Both the position numbers and the translations under genes were made by a program. A DNA stretch of 64,000 nucleotides, taken from the NCBI RefSeq assembly GCF_001541095.1, contig NZ_LMXH01000001.1, positions 1,762,842-1,826,841 of the forward strand, read 5' to 3'. The stretch is from Paenibacillus sp. FJAT-26967. Its GTDB lineage: Bacteria > Bacillota > Bacilli > Paenibacillales > NBRC-103111. Position 1 is the first letter of the stretch. Every line of letters starts with the position of its first letter. The notes beneath the pieces are model-generated. The model did not search any database. It was not told the origin of the DNA and saw only the letters and a list, made by a program, of their open reading frames with translations. This document shows positions 34,401-41,404 of this stretch, piece by piece.

Positions 34401-35946
34401 GGTGCAAACCGCTACTTATTCCGTTTATGAGGATGGTAAATACCAGTACGGTTTTAATTTCCGGCTAAACTCGGACTATAAAAAAATTCGTTTGCAGGTT
34501 AATCAGGACAGCAAGCTATACAGCAAGTCATCTTGGCTTGATCGCAGCTCGGACGCCGGTGGAGGGGGAACAGACCCCGGTAATGGCGGCGGGACAGACC
34601 CTGGTGAAGGCGGCGGAACCGATCCGGGCACTGGTGGAACGGACCCCGATACCGGAGGTGGAACTAATCCCGGTGACAACGGAGGGAGTGGCCCGGGCCC
34701 GGGTAATGGCAATGGAACTGCTCCGGGCACTGGTGGTGAAACTGCTCCGGGCGGCGGTGGCGGAACGGACCCCGGTACCGTACCGGATGTGTCTAAGACC
34801 TTGAAGGTAAACGACAATCAAGGTGTCACAGCGAATGATCTTAAAGCAGCGCTCGCTACTTCTGCTCCGGTTACAATTCTGGCGAAGACTGAGGCTTTGG
34901 TGCCCGCATCCGGCTTGCAGGGAGCCGTCGCCGACCTTTTGACGATCCAAACGGATAAAGGAACCTTCGAGCTTGCGCCATCCAAGCTTCCGCTTAAGGA
35001 GTGGGCGGGCAAACTCGGAGTTTCTATTGCAGAGCTCCAGCTCCGTTTTAGTCTAACCGAGTCCGCAAAGCGTGTATCGGATGAAGCCGCCCGGGTTGCA
35101 ATGAAGAATGGCATTGAACTGCAATCGCCTCTTTACGAGTATAGTTTGTCACTCGAAAGTAAGGGGGCCCGGCTGGACATCACTGATTTCGCTCCACTAT
35201 ATATGAAGCGGACGCTGAAGCTTGGCCGGCAGGCTGAAGCCGGCTCCGTTGCAGCCATGTTCAATTCCGATAAGGAAGAGTTTCGCTTTGTTCCCAGCCA
35301 TGTTGACGGTACAGAGGCTTCATTCTGGAGAACCGGGATGAGCGCGTATGCCATTATCAAGTCGGATAAGACATTTGCGGACCTTAACGGCCACTGGGCT
35401 GAACAATCCGTTACTGATGCCGCCCGTAAACTAATCGTTAACGGTGTGTCCGCGAATACCTTTGCACCGGAAAAGAATGTAACGCGCGCGGAATTCGCTG
35501 CCATGCTGAGCCGGGCGCTTGGTCTGAGCGCCGGAGCTGATCCGCTTCATGGCTTTACAGATCTGCCGGCAGATGCATGGTTTACCGGTGAAATTTCTTC
35601 TGCAGTCCGTGCAGGGCTCGTAGACGGCTATGAGAATGGAACCTATCGCCCTGATCACCCAGTGACCCGTGCTGAAGCGGCGGCGATGGCTGTCCGTGCC
35701 CTCAGCTTCACAGGGAAGACAGTCCGCCTGAACCCAGGAGAGGCCCAGCAGCAGCTTCATCCGTTCGCCGACGTTAATGAAGCAGCATGGGCCGCGAATG
35801 AACTGGCGGCAGCTGTAAAAGCGAAGCTGCTGGAAGGCCGCGGCGAGGGCCGCTTGCAGCCTATGCAAACGATCACAAGAGCGGAAGCTGCCGTAGTCCT
35901 CGAGCGCGTGCTGGAGGGTGCAGGTTTTACAGGCAGCATGCGTTAA
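31426..35946 (+). CDS. Large secreted S-layer-homology (SLH) protein with propeller and Ig-like domains
   Basis: 1506 residues from TTG 31426 (CTGGAGG upstream). A signal peptide ends near PTAQA. Order of parts: a carbohydrate-binding-like jelly roll (about 35-188, VQNPGFEESDDLPMPGW to SAYVDDIKLEK), a long beta-propeller region with repeated GxxYxGT-like blades (about 215-855), a Big_2-type Ig domain (about 858-946, HLVSSNPDIATVEGGVV), a Gly/Asp/Pro/Thr linker (about 1042-1118), an uncharacterised module (about 1120-1300), and three SLH repeats starting near 1315, 1377 and 1447, each with a TRAE core. SLH repeats bind pyruvylated cell-wall polymer, so it is displayed on the wall. The propeller's ligand is unknown; polysaccharide is a guess from the N-terminal domain. 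Monocistronic, with its own promoter and terminator. Confidence 0.9.
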   Translation: MKWKKLLSAALSAALVLPAIAIPAPTAQAADFEYTPLHVQNPGFEESDDLPMPGWKVTPALPVDNLEVKVAKDRKFSGNNSVKIVDNNAKSALEVNSSLIPVEGGQAYRLSAQIFVESKSVRAYLRFKKDGKELSSVNFLANTLNSWKELNLEGTAPDQADTAEIAFYMGGSGVGTSAYVDDIKLEKKKMLSPLPLPYDAPVMIGDAVQFALSQAAAYGTGPDGLSEQYVTTHGTPVGFHVVDTVTGELKFSQSIKSSADTIWGVAQGSDGNMYFSTGGVLYRYLVQEKRIEELGDNPSNKQVFDLKASKDGKIYGSTYSATNMSRVFEYDIQTSKFRDLGIMKEGQQYARGIGVTDDALYVGIGTSAHLMRYDRRTEQITEITIPGVTGTTKTISEVDINNGKLFAYSGEDLYVIDEQTGNFIRTINFQSKLSPPSPLNPDLVYYKLKGELYSYSIARDEITKIEGIPELPDDTAVKSHAWVTPASGKFAGKQVLAGMAAFGESFLYDPVANEYEVHAADLPTSATSVNALEESGGYLYMGGYQRGMSIYDTKTGKFVYENKQFHQPEGIGFLNDMVYFGTYSGARMYRLDMTKPLDYKELESAGNPGLALDIEDYQDRPFAMTSGDNKLFIGTFPGYGQTGGAITILEEKRNADGSFAGVNSETFRHLVPDQSIFGLAYLNGNVYGGTSLNGGLGTTPAVTNAELFVFDTATKKVTKRLTPQIPGLQGRTRLIGNLSIGPDGLLWGIMDNTKDPAGTEDAGYQAAIFAMKPDTLEIVKSKIVTESPYNTSKFRPYYLRWGQDGLLYTTIGRQLFAVDPADMRSQKVIDGTVNLMTLGQDGSIYYVVGTKLYKLPVKIASASVESESAVLAAGDTSALTVKLTYANGKDTSLEGAGGHLVSSNPDIATVEGGVVTAHQPGTTQIKATVNLDGRIVEASPVTITVLENHFTQTEFKADGTVSGSVYFLEPQDGRTVTVEAHSSEDKILAAHSVQTATYSVYEDGKYQYGFNFRLNSDYKKIRLQVNQDSKLYSKSSWLDRSSDAGGGGTDPGNGGGTDPGEGGGTDPGTGGTDPDTGGGTNPGDNGGSGPGPGNGNGTAPGTGGETAPGGGGGTDPGTVPDVSKTLKVNDNQGVTANDLKAALATSAPVTILAKTEALVPASGLQGAVADLLTIQTDKGTFELAPSKLPLKEWAGKLGVSIAELQLRFSLTESAKRVSDEAARVAMKNGIELQSPLYEYSLSLESKGARLDITDFAPLYMKRTLKLGRQAEAGSVAAMFNSDKEEFRFVPSHVDGTEASFWRTGMSAYAIIKSDKTFADLNGHWAEQSVTDAARKLIVNGVSANTFAPEKNVTRAEFAAMLSRALGLSAGADPLHGFTDLPADAWFTGEISSAVRAGLVDGYENGTYRPDHPVTRAEAAAMAVRALSFTGKTVRLNPGEAQQQLHPFADVNEAAWAANELAAAVKAKLLEGRGEGRLQPMQTITRAEAAVVLERVLEGAGFTGSMR
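34552..34790 (+). repeat. Coding repeat for the Gly/Asp/Pro/Thr linker of the SLH protein
   Basis: Imperfect units of about 21-24 bases encode variations on GGGTDPG. The linker separates the propeller from the wall-anchoring modules. The length is likely to vary between strains. Confidence 0.8.
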
Positions 35947-35956
35947 TCCGGTTTCT

Positions 35957-35996
35957 GAAACGACTTTCCCGAGAGGAAGTCGTTTCTTTTTTTTTT
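35957..35996 (+). terminator. Terminator of the SLH protein gene
   Basis: GAAACGACTT (35957-35966) pairs with AAGTCGTTTC (35977-35986), followed by ten T residues. Confidence 0.95.
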
Positions 35997-36130
35997 CGAA
36001 AATTAAGCAAAGAATTGCAGTGTGGAGTATATGTGCTCATTTAAGCCATGTGTGTTCCTATGTTATAATGTCGGGAAATAGAGAAAACTGTCTCCTGGGA
36101 AACAGTGAATCAAGTCTGGAGTGAACTTTC

Positions 36131-36691
36131 ATGGCCAAAGCCAATGAATTAGGCGCTGTCCTGAGCGCTGTTCTGATTGCAGATCAAGAGGGGTCTTTCA
36201 TTACAAGAGTATTGGAATCTGCAGAGCTGCAGTTCGGGGGATTGCCCGGAGACCGGCATTTCGGTGTAACGAGCCGTGCCGACGTACGGCAGTCTATGTA
36301 CCCGCGCGGAACTGAGATTATGAACCGGAGGCAGATCAGCATCGTCTCGGAAGAAGAGTGTGGGCAAATCGCTGCGGCCTTGGGTATTGAGAAGGTACTT
36401 CCCCAGTGGCTGGGAGCTAATATGGCGGTTAGCGGGCTAGAAAAACTTACGCAGCTTCCCGCAGGTTCACGGATTCTGTTTCCTTCTGGTGCGGGACTGA
36501 TCTGCGAAGGGGAGAATGAGCCGTGCGTCTTCCCCGGCAAAGTCATCGCCGAACATTCAGACAATCCCAAACTGGCCGCGAAGTTTGTCAAAGCGGCATG
36601 GAAGCGCCGCGGTATTGTTGCTTCTGTTGAATGTCCGGGACTTGTACAGCCGGGTGAGACGGTCCGTATTCTTCTTCCGTCCGCTACTTGA
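36131..36691 (+). CDS. MOSC-domain protein
   Basis: 186 residues. MOSC domains are predicted sulfur-carrier or molybdenum-cofactor-related domains. Visible features are LQFGGLPGDRHFGVTSRA at the start of the domain, QISIVSEEECGQIAAALGIE, WLGANMAVSGLEKLTQLPAGSRILF and the conserved cysteine segment ICEGENEPC, followed by RRGIVASVECPGLVQPGETV. A TATAAT (36063-36068) lies about 60 bases before the start. It stands 50 bases before a metallophosphoesterase gene. There is no molybdopterin synthesis gene nearby, so the role is unclear. Confidence 0.88.
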   Translation: MAKANELGAVLSAVLIADQEGSFITRVLESAELQFGGLPGDRHFGVTSRADVRQSMYPRGTEIMNRRQISIVSEEECGQIAAALGIEKVLPQWLGANMAVSGLEKLTQLPAGSRILFPSGAGLICEGENEPCVFPGKVIAEHSDNPKLAAKFVKAAWKRRGIVASVECPGLVQPGETVRILLPSAT

Positions 36692-36741
36692 ATACGGCAG
36701 CAGCCGAATCAATCTATAGTCATCTGGAAGGGGAGACTCCC

Positions 36742-37245
36742 ATGCGAATTGGAATCTTGTCGGATACGCATATGAGACGAGCGGCGGGTAAACTGCCTGA
36801 AGCAGTCATACAAGGGTTAAGCGGAGTTGATCTTATTCTCCATGCCGGAGATTGGACAAGTCCTGAGGTCATTGAATGGGTGAAGGAAATCGCCCCGGTG
36901 GAATCGGTCCTTGGCAATAATGACGGTCCTGACATTGCACAATATTTTGGCAGAACAAAGATCGTCTCCGCTGGTGGAAAGCGTATTGGCCTTGTTCATG
37001 GTGATCGCGGACCTGGCAAATCAACGGAGCAGCGCGCTTTCCTGACGTTTCGCGACGAGCAGCCGGATATTATCGTATTCGGGCATTCCCATATTCCGCA
37101 CCACGAATATGTAGACGGAATTCTGCTTTTTAACCCGGGCTCTCCTTGGGACAAAAGATGGCAGCCCCGGTTCTCCTATGGCATAATCGCGATTGATGGC
37201 GAGAAGATTGAAGCGCAGCACGTTTTTTTTGACAGCAGGGAATAA
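36742..37245 (+). CDS. YfcE/MJ0936-family metallophosphoesterase
   Basis: 167 residues from ATG 36742 (GGAAGGGGAG upstream). The complete set of metal-binding motifs is present: LSDTHM (D8, H10), LHAGDW, LGNNDGPD, GLVHGDRG and VFGHSHIPHHE, and the FNPGSP segment typical of the family. These enzymes hydrolyse phosphodiesters or phosphomonoesters in a two-metal centre; the physiological substrate is unknown. It probably shares a transcript with the MOSC gene and ends at a terminator. Confidence 0.92.
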   Translation: MRIGILSDTHMRRAAGKLPEAVIQGLSGVDLILHAGDWTSPEVIEWVKEIAPVESVLGNNDGPDIAQYFGRTKIVSAGGKRIGLVHGDRGPGKSTEQRAFLTFRDEQPDIIVFGHSHIPHHEYVDGILLFNPGSPWDKRWQPRFSYGIIAIDGEKIEAQHVFFDSRE

Positions 37246-37271
37246 AGAAGATCATGAATGGTGGATCGAGT

Positions 37272-37305
37272 AAGCTCCGGGCCTGTGGACAGGTTCGGGG
37301 CTTTT
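37272..37305 (+). terminator. Terminator after the metallophosphoesterase gene
   Basis: AAGCTCCGGGCCTGT (37272-37286) pairs with ACAGGTTCGGGGCTT (37289-37303) with two wobble pairs, followed by TTTT. Confidence 0.8.
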
Positions 37306-37330
37306 CGAATCGTGCGGGAATCCTAAGGGT

Positions 37331-37678
37331 TTATTTCCATCTGGTTATGACGAAGCCTAAGACCACAACTGTTAATCCGGCATAGGTTTTCCAAGAGGGA
37401 ATTTCCTTCAGGAAAATATAGCCCATCAGCACACAAATAAAGATCTCTATTCCCTTTGAAATACCAAGCGAGAAAGTTAAATTGCCGGTCGTCTTATAAC
37501 TGAACTTCACTCCGTAGCCAATCATCATGTTGGCAGCAAAAACAAGCGGAATCATTTTAAACTGAAACCACAGCGTTGTCAGGAATGCCGGATCAATATG
37601 CTTGCTTTGATAAGAGAAAATGCTGTTAATCGTCAAAAGTCCCCCAAGCAGCAGGGCTATACCGAAGATCAAATACAT
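37331..37678 (-). CDS. Small four-helix DMT/SMR-like membrane protein
   Basis: 115 residues from ATG 37678 with GGAGAAGG upstream. Four hydrophobic helices (MYLIFGIALLLGGLLTI; PLVFAANMMIGYGVKFSY; LTFSLGISKGIEIFICVLMG; TYAGLTVVVLGFVITRW) and the KEIPSWKTYAGLTVVVLG end typical of half-size drug/metabolite transporters. Such small proteins work as dimers, or with a partner. No second half lies next to it. The substrate is unknown. Confidence 0.8.
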   Translation of the reverse strand: MYLIFGIALLLGGLLTINSIFSYQSKHIDPAFLTTLWFQFKMIPLVFAANMMIGYGVKFSYKTTGNLTFSLGISKGIEIFICVLMGYIFLKEIPSWKTYAGLTVVVLGFVITRWK

Positions 37679-37925
37679 AGTGAACCTTCTCCTCTCAGGG
37701 TCTGATTAGGGTGTTTCGCTCTTAATGTTTCCTGCGAGCAACAATTTAAACAGAACCAAACTTATACAGTCATGTGCAAAATCCAGACGGAAGAAACGCG
37801 GACTTAGAAAAGCTTTAGAGACTTATCCAATTTACAACATTCCGAGGGGTCAACATCCGCATAGCGGAGGCGGTCTGAAGGGCTTTGGGCGCTTCTTAGG
37901 GAGGGAGCAGCGGCATCCGTTTCCC

Positions 37926-37954
37926 TTGCACAGCTTCTCCAGGGCCGATATACT
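37926..37954 (+). promoter_or_regulatory. Sigma-A-type promoter upstream of topB
   Basis: TTGCAC (37926-37931), 17 bases, TATACT (37949-37954). It is the only good pair I see in the 376-base gap 37679-38054, which otherwise holds only a doubtful 108-codon frame. Confidence 0.65.
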
Positions 37955-38054
37955 GAGGAATACATGGCAAGCGTATGCCGCCAAAACGTGGTACAAAATA
38001 AGTCAATCTCCTAACAGAATTCCAGATAGATTGATAGATTGGAAGAGATAGCCT

Positions 38055-40535
38055 GTGAAAACTCTTGTGATAGCCGAAAAGCCGGATATGGGCCGCACGA
38101 TTGCGGCTGTCATCGAGCCCCTAGCGGCGAACAAGCGGACTTATATCGAAGGAACGGACTATATCATTACGTGGGCCATCGGACATCTGATTGAGCTTGC
38201 CGAACCGGACAAATATGATGACAAATACAAAAAATGGCGGTTTGAGCATCTGCCTATTATCCCCGATGAGTTTAAGCTGCTCCCGAACCCCCGCACCAAG
38301 GACCAGCTGAAGGTCATTGCCGAGCTGGCAAAACAGTGCGGCAGCATCGTAAACGCCTGTGATGCGGGACGTGAAGGCCAGCATATTTTCTCGCTGATCC
38401 AGAGGCACCTGAAGCTCAGACATCCCGTCAAACGTCTGTGGATCTCCGACTTGACAGCAGAGACGATCCGGCAGGGGTTCGCCCAGCTTAGGGCCGGGTC
38501 CGACTTTGATAATCTGACCAGAGCCGCCAAAGCCCGCAGCGAAGCGGACTGGATTATCGGGATGAACGGGTCACGCGCGTTTACAACTAAGCACAACGTG
38601 CTTTTATCCGTAGGCCGGGTGCAGACGCCTGTACTTGCGCTTATCTATGACCGCCAGAAGATTATCGAGGATTTCTCGTCCCTGAAGTTCTACGATGTAG
38701 AGGCGTTTTTTACGCAGGAGCAGACCGAATACCGCGGCGTATGGCAGGGAGAGCGGATTACGGACGGGGCCAAGGCGGAAGCCATAGCAGCCAAGGTCAA
38801 AGGAAAGACAGCGAGGATCGCTTCTTATGAAGTGAAGGATACCAAAGAATATCCGTTCAAACTGTATGACTTGACGCTGCTTCAGCGGGAATCGAATGCA
38901 AAGCTTGGCTTCTCGGCCAAAAAGACGCTGGATATCGCGCAGGCACTCTATGAGAAGCACAAAGTCATCTCCTATCCGAGAACAAACTCGAACTATGTGA
39001 CGGAGCAGAACATCCCGGAGATGCACAAGACGTTAACCGCTCTCCAGGGGACCTCCTACGATGAATGGGTTAAGCAGGCCAACCGCAATCTGGTTCATAA
39101 AAACAACAAAGCGATCTGCAACCCTGCCAAGGTAGAGGATCACCATGCGATTCTGCCGACGGGTAAGAAAGCGGCCGGTTTATCGGCCGATGAGCAAAAA
39201 GTATATGACTTGATTGTTCGGCGGTTTCTGTCTCAATTCTATCCGGCAGCGGAGTATAAAGTGCATACTGTTCTGACGGAAGCTGAGAAAGAAATGTTCA
39301 AGACGACAGTTAAAGAGCTGCTGCATCTGGGCTGGAAGGTGCTGTACCCGGATTCCAAAAAAGAGAGCAAGCGCAGCAAAGCCAAGGACGACAAGAACAA
39401 AGAAGATGAGGAAGCGGAAGAAGAGGAAGTAAGCGAGCCCTTTTCATTGGATGCGTCAAAGCCGGCTTATTGCAAAGATTCTTCTGCCAAAGAAAAAGAA
39501 ACCCAGCCGCCCAAAGCTTTTACGGAAGGCACCCTGCTTAAAGCGATGGAAAGTGCGGGTAAACAAATAGAGGACGAAGAGCTCCGGGATGCGATGAAGG
39601 ATTCCGGACTCGGAACGCCTGCAACGAGAGCGGCAACCATTGAACGCCTTAAGCATGTCGGCTATGTGACGATGCAGGGGAAGCGGATCACGCTGACGCT
39701 CAAAGGAAGAACCGCTGTCGAACTAATCCGCGGGGCGGGTATTGAGTTGTTAACATCTCCTGAGATGACTGGACAGTGGGAGAGAAGACTCAATGAAATC
39801 TCGCGCGGACAGGCATCGGATGAAACCTTTATGCTTAACGTCAAGAAATTCGCCTCGCTTATTGTGGACAAAGTGCGCGTACAGCACAGGGCTTCGCGCA
39901 CGGCCTTCGAGAACGAGGAGCCCGCTCAGAAGTCTCCAGGCAGAGGTGCGGGCGCGAAAACAGCCCGCGCTGCCGCAAGCAAATCGGCTCCCGGGACAGG
40001 GAGATCGAAGGCGGCAGGAGGGGGCGCAAGGACGCCATCACGTGACAGCGCAGCTGCTGCCGGCGGCAGGAGCGCTGCTTCAGGTGCCGCGGCTGCGCAG
40101 AAGACAAGCCGCCGCTCTCAACAGGCCTCGCAAAGCGCTGCCGGCCAAGCAGTAACCTCCGTTAATAACGGAGGGAGGATCGCCGGTGTGAGGGGCGGCA
40201 CTGAGGTCTCGGGCAGTTCTGCCGCCTCAAGTGCAGACGGCGGCCGCCGGGGCCCGGAAGGCCCGCGGGTTGTCGGGGCTTGTCCGAGACAAGGCTGCGG
40301 CGGGACGATTTTTATGGGGAAGAAAGGCTACGGCTGCTCGCATTACAAGCGAGGCTGCGGCTTTGTCATATGGAAGGACAGTTTCGGTCGGAGCTTGACG
40401 GATGCGCAGGTGAAATCGCTGCTGGAGAAAGGCAGGACTGCGAAGCTGAAAATCGTCCAGGAAGGCAGGGGCGAAATTTCGGCTCGGCTTGTTCTAGCTG
40501 ATCCGGCTACCGGAAGGCTTGCCGCCGAGGAATAG
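38055..40535 (+). CDS. topB: DNA topoisomerase III (type IA) with extended C-terminus
   Basis: 826 residues from GTG 38055. The N-terminal TOPRIM domain has LVIAEKPDMGRTIAAVIEP and VNACDAGREGQHIFSLI with the metal-binding acids. The catalytic tyrosine is Y307 in ISYPRTNSNYVT. An acidic/basic insertion (KESKRSKAKDDKNKEDEEA) lies near residue 440. From about 615 to 738 there is a low-complexity Ala/Ser/Gly/Arg linker, then a zinc-ribbon-like C-terminal domain (CPRQGCGGTIFMG with YGCSHYKRGCGF) and a short basic tail. TopB relaxes and decatenates single-stranded regions of DNA. The tail is longer than in B. subtilis TopB (about 730). It is 12 bases before ung, so they are cotranscribed. Confidence 0.95.
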   Translation: MKTLVIAEKPDMGRTIAAVIEPLAANKRTYIEGTDYIITWAIGHLIELAEPDKYDDKYKKWRFEHLPIIPDEFKLLPNPRTKDQLKVIAELAKQCGSIVNACDAGREGQHIFSLIQRHLKLRHPVKRLWISDLTAETIRQGFAQLRAGSDFDNLTRAAKARSEADWIIGMNGSRAFTTKHNVLLSVGRVQTPVLALIYDRQKIIEDFSSLKFYDVEAFFTQEQTEYRGVWQGERITDGAKAEAIAAKVKGKTARIASYEVKDTKEYPFKLYDLTLLQRESNAKLGFSAKKTLDIAQALYEKHKVISYPRTNSNYVTEQNIPEMHKTLTALQGTSYDEWVKQANRNLVHKNNKAICNPAKVEDHHAILPTGKKAAGLSADEQKVYDLIVRRFLSQFYPAAEYKVHTVLTEAEKEMFKTTVKELLHLGWKVLYPDSKKESKRSKAKDDKNKEDEEAEEEEVSEPFSLDASKPAYCKDSSAKEKETQPPKAFTEGTLLKAMESAGKQIEDEELRDAMKDSGLGTPATRAATIERLKHVGYVTMQGKRITLTLKGRTAVELIRGAGIELLTSPEMTGQWERRLNEISRGQASDETFMLNVKKFASLIVDKVRVQHRASRTAFENEEPAQKSPGRGAGAKTARAAASKSAPGTGRSKAAGGGARTPSRDSAAAAGGRSAASGAAAAQKTSRRSQQASQSAAGQAVTSVNNGGRIAGVRGGTEVSGSSAASSADGGRRGPEGPRVVGACPRQGCGGTIFMGKKGYGCSHYKRGCGFVIWKDSFGRSLTDAQVKSLLEKGRTAKLKIVQEGRGEISARLVLADPATGRLAAEE
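40156..40174. repeat. 19-bp perfect palindrome inside topB
   Basis: CCTCCGTTA, A, TAACGGAGG, in the low-complexity linker of topB. Could form a stable hairpin in the mRNA; no function known. Confidence 0.7.
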
Positions 40536-40547
40536 GGGGGAAACGCC

Positions 40548-41216
40548 ATGAGTGATCTGATTAACGACTGGAAGGATTATCTCCAAGCTGAATTCGAGAA
40601 GCCTTATTACGGCGAATTGATGCAATTTCTTGCGGAGGAGTACGAGGAACATACGATTTATCCGGAGAAAAAAGATATCTTTAACGCGCTGAATTATACA
40701 CCGTTTAAGGAAGTTAAAGTAGTTATTCTGGGCCAAGATCCGTATCACGGGCCGGGACAGGCTCATGGCTTGAGCTTTTCGGTTAAACCCGGCATACCCT
40801 TGCCTCCTTCCTTGAGGAATATGTTCAAGGAGTTACGAGAGGACCTGAGCTGTGATCTGCCTGACAGCGGTTATTTGAAGCCATGGGCGGATCAGGGCGT
40901 GCTGCTGCTGAACACGGTTTTGACGGTGCGCGCAGGTGAGGCTAACTCCCACAAAGGCAAAGGCTGGGAGACTTTTACGGATAAAGTGATCGAAACGATC
41001 AGCATGAAGACGGACCCTGTATTATTTATTTTATGGGGGAGCCATGCCCAGTCCAAAGTAAAGCTTATTGATACAAGCAGGCATGGGGTCATTCGTTCTC
41101 CTCATCCGAGTCCGCTTTCCGCACACCGCGGATTTCTTGGCAGCCGGCCTTACTCCAAGGCGAATGCCTGGCTCGAAGAGAGGGGCTTGTCTCCGATCGA
41201 CTGGTGTCTGGCGTAG
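40548..41216 (+). CDS. ung: Uracil-DNA glycosylase, family 1
   Basis: 222 residues. The water-activating motif [16 protein letters not shown] carries catalytic Asp64, and the DNA-intercalation motif [18 protein letters not shown] carries His186. [11 protein letters not shown] precedes it as in all family 1 enzymes, and [17 protein letters not shown] holds the uracil-recognition Asn. It excises uracil from DNA as the first step of base-excision repair. It follows topB after 12 bases; GGGGGGAAACGCC precedes the ATG. The unit ends at the terminator at 41358 after a tandem repeat. Confidence 0.98.
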   Translation: MSDLINDWKDYLQAEFEKPYYGELMQFLAEEYEEHTIYPEKKDIFNALNYTPFKEVKVVILGQDPYHGPGQAHGLSFSVKPGIPLPPSLRNMFKELREDLSCDLPDSGYLKPWADQGVLLLNTVLTVRAGEANSHKGKGWETFTDKVIETISMKTDPVLFILWGSHAQSKVKLIDTSRHGVIRSPHPSPLSAHRGFLGSRPYSKANAWLEERGLSPIDWCLA

Positions 41217-41268
41217 TGAGATACAGACTGTGATAAGCAGGCTGATACTATCCGTGCCTATCCGAGCT

Positions 41269-41352
41269 GAAAAGCAAGAACAGAAAAGCAAGAACAGAAA
41301 AGCAAGAACAGAAAAGCAAGAACAGAAAAGCGAGAACAGAAAAGCAAGAACA
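41269..41352 (+). repeat. Six tandem copies of a 14-bp unit
   Basis: The unit is GAAAAGCAAGAACA. Copies at 41269, 41283, 41297, 41311, 41325 and 41339; only the fifth differs (one A to G). It lies between the ung stop and the terminator, in the 3' untranslated region. It does not have the repeat-spacer layout of CRISPR. Near-identity of all copies points to recent expansion. Confidence 0.95.
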
Positions 41353-41357
41353 TCTTA

Positions 41358-41389
41358 AAGGCACCTCCTTGACAACGCGGAGGTGCCTT
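41358..41389. terminator. Bidirectional terminator between ung and the permease gene
   Basis: AAGGCACCTCC (41358-41368) pairs perfectly with GGAGGTGCCTT (41379-41389). Confidence 0.9.
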
Positions 41390-41404
41390 CAGGCTCTCTA
41401 TAGG

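Noticed and set aside
37725-38051. Rightward open frame of 108 codons before topB
   Set aside because: The composition is Arg/Pro/His-rich, the start TTG has no ribosome site, and a good promoter for topB lies inside it. It is kept only as a remote possibility.
41269-41352. CRISPR-like array
   Set aside because: The 14-bp units abut directly without spacers and there are no cas genes; it is a simple tandem repeat.
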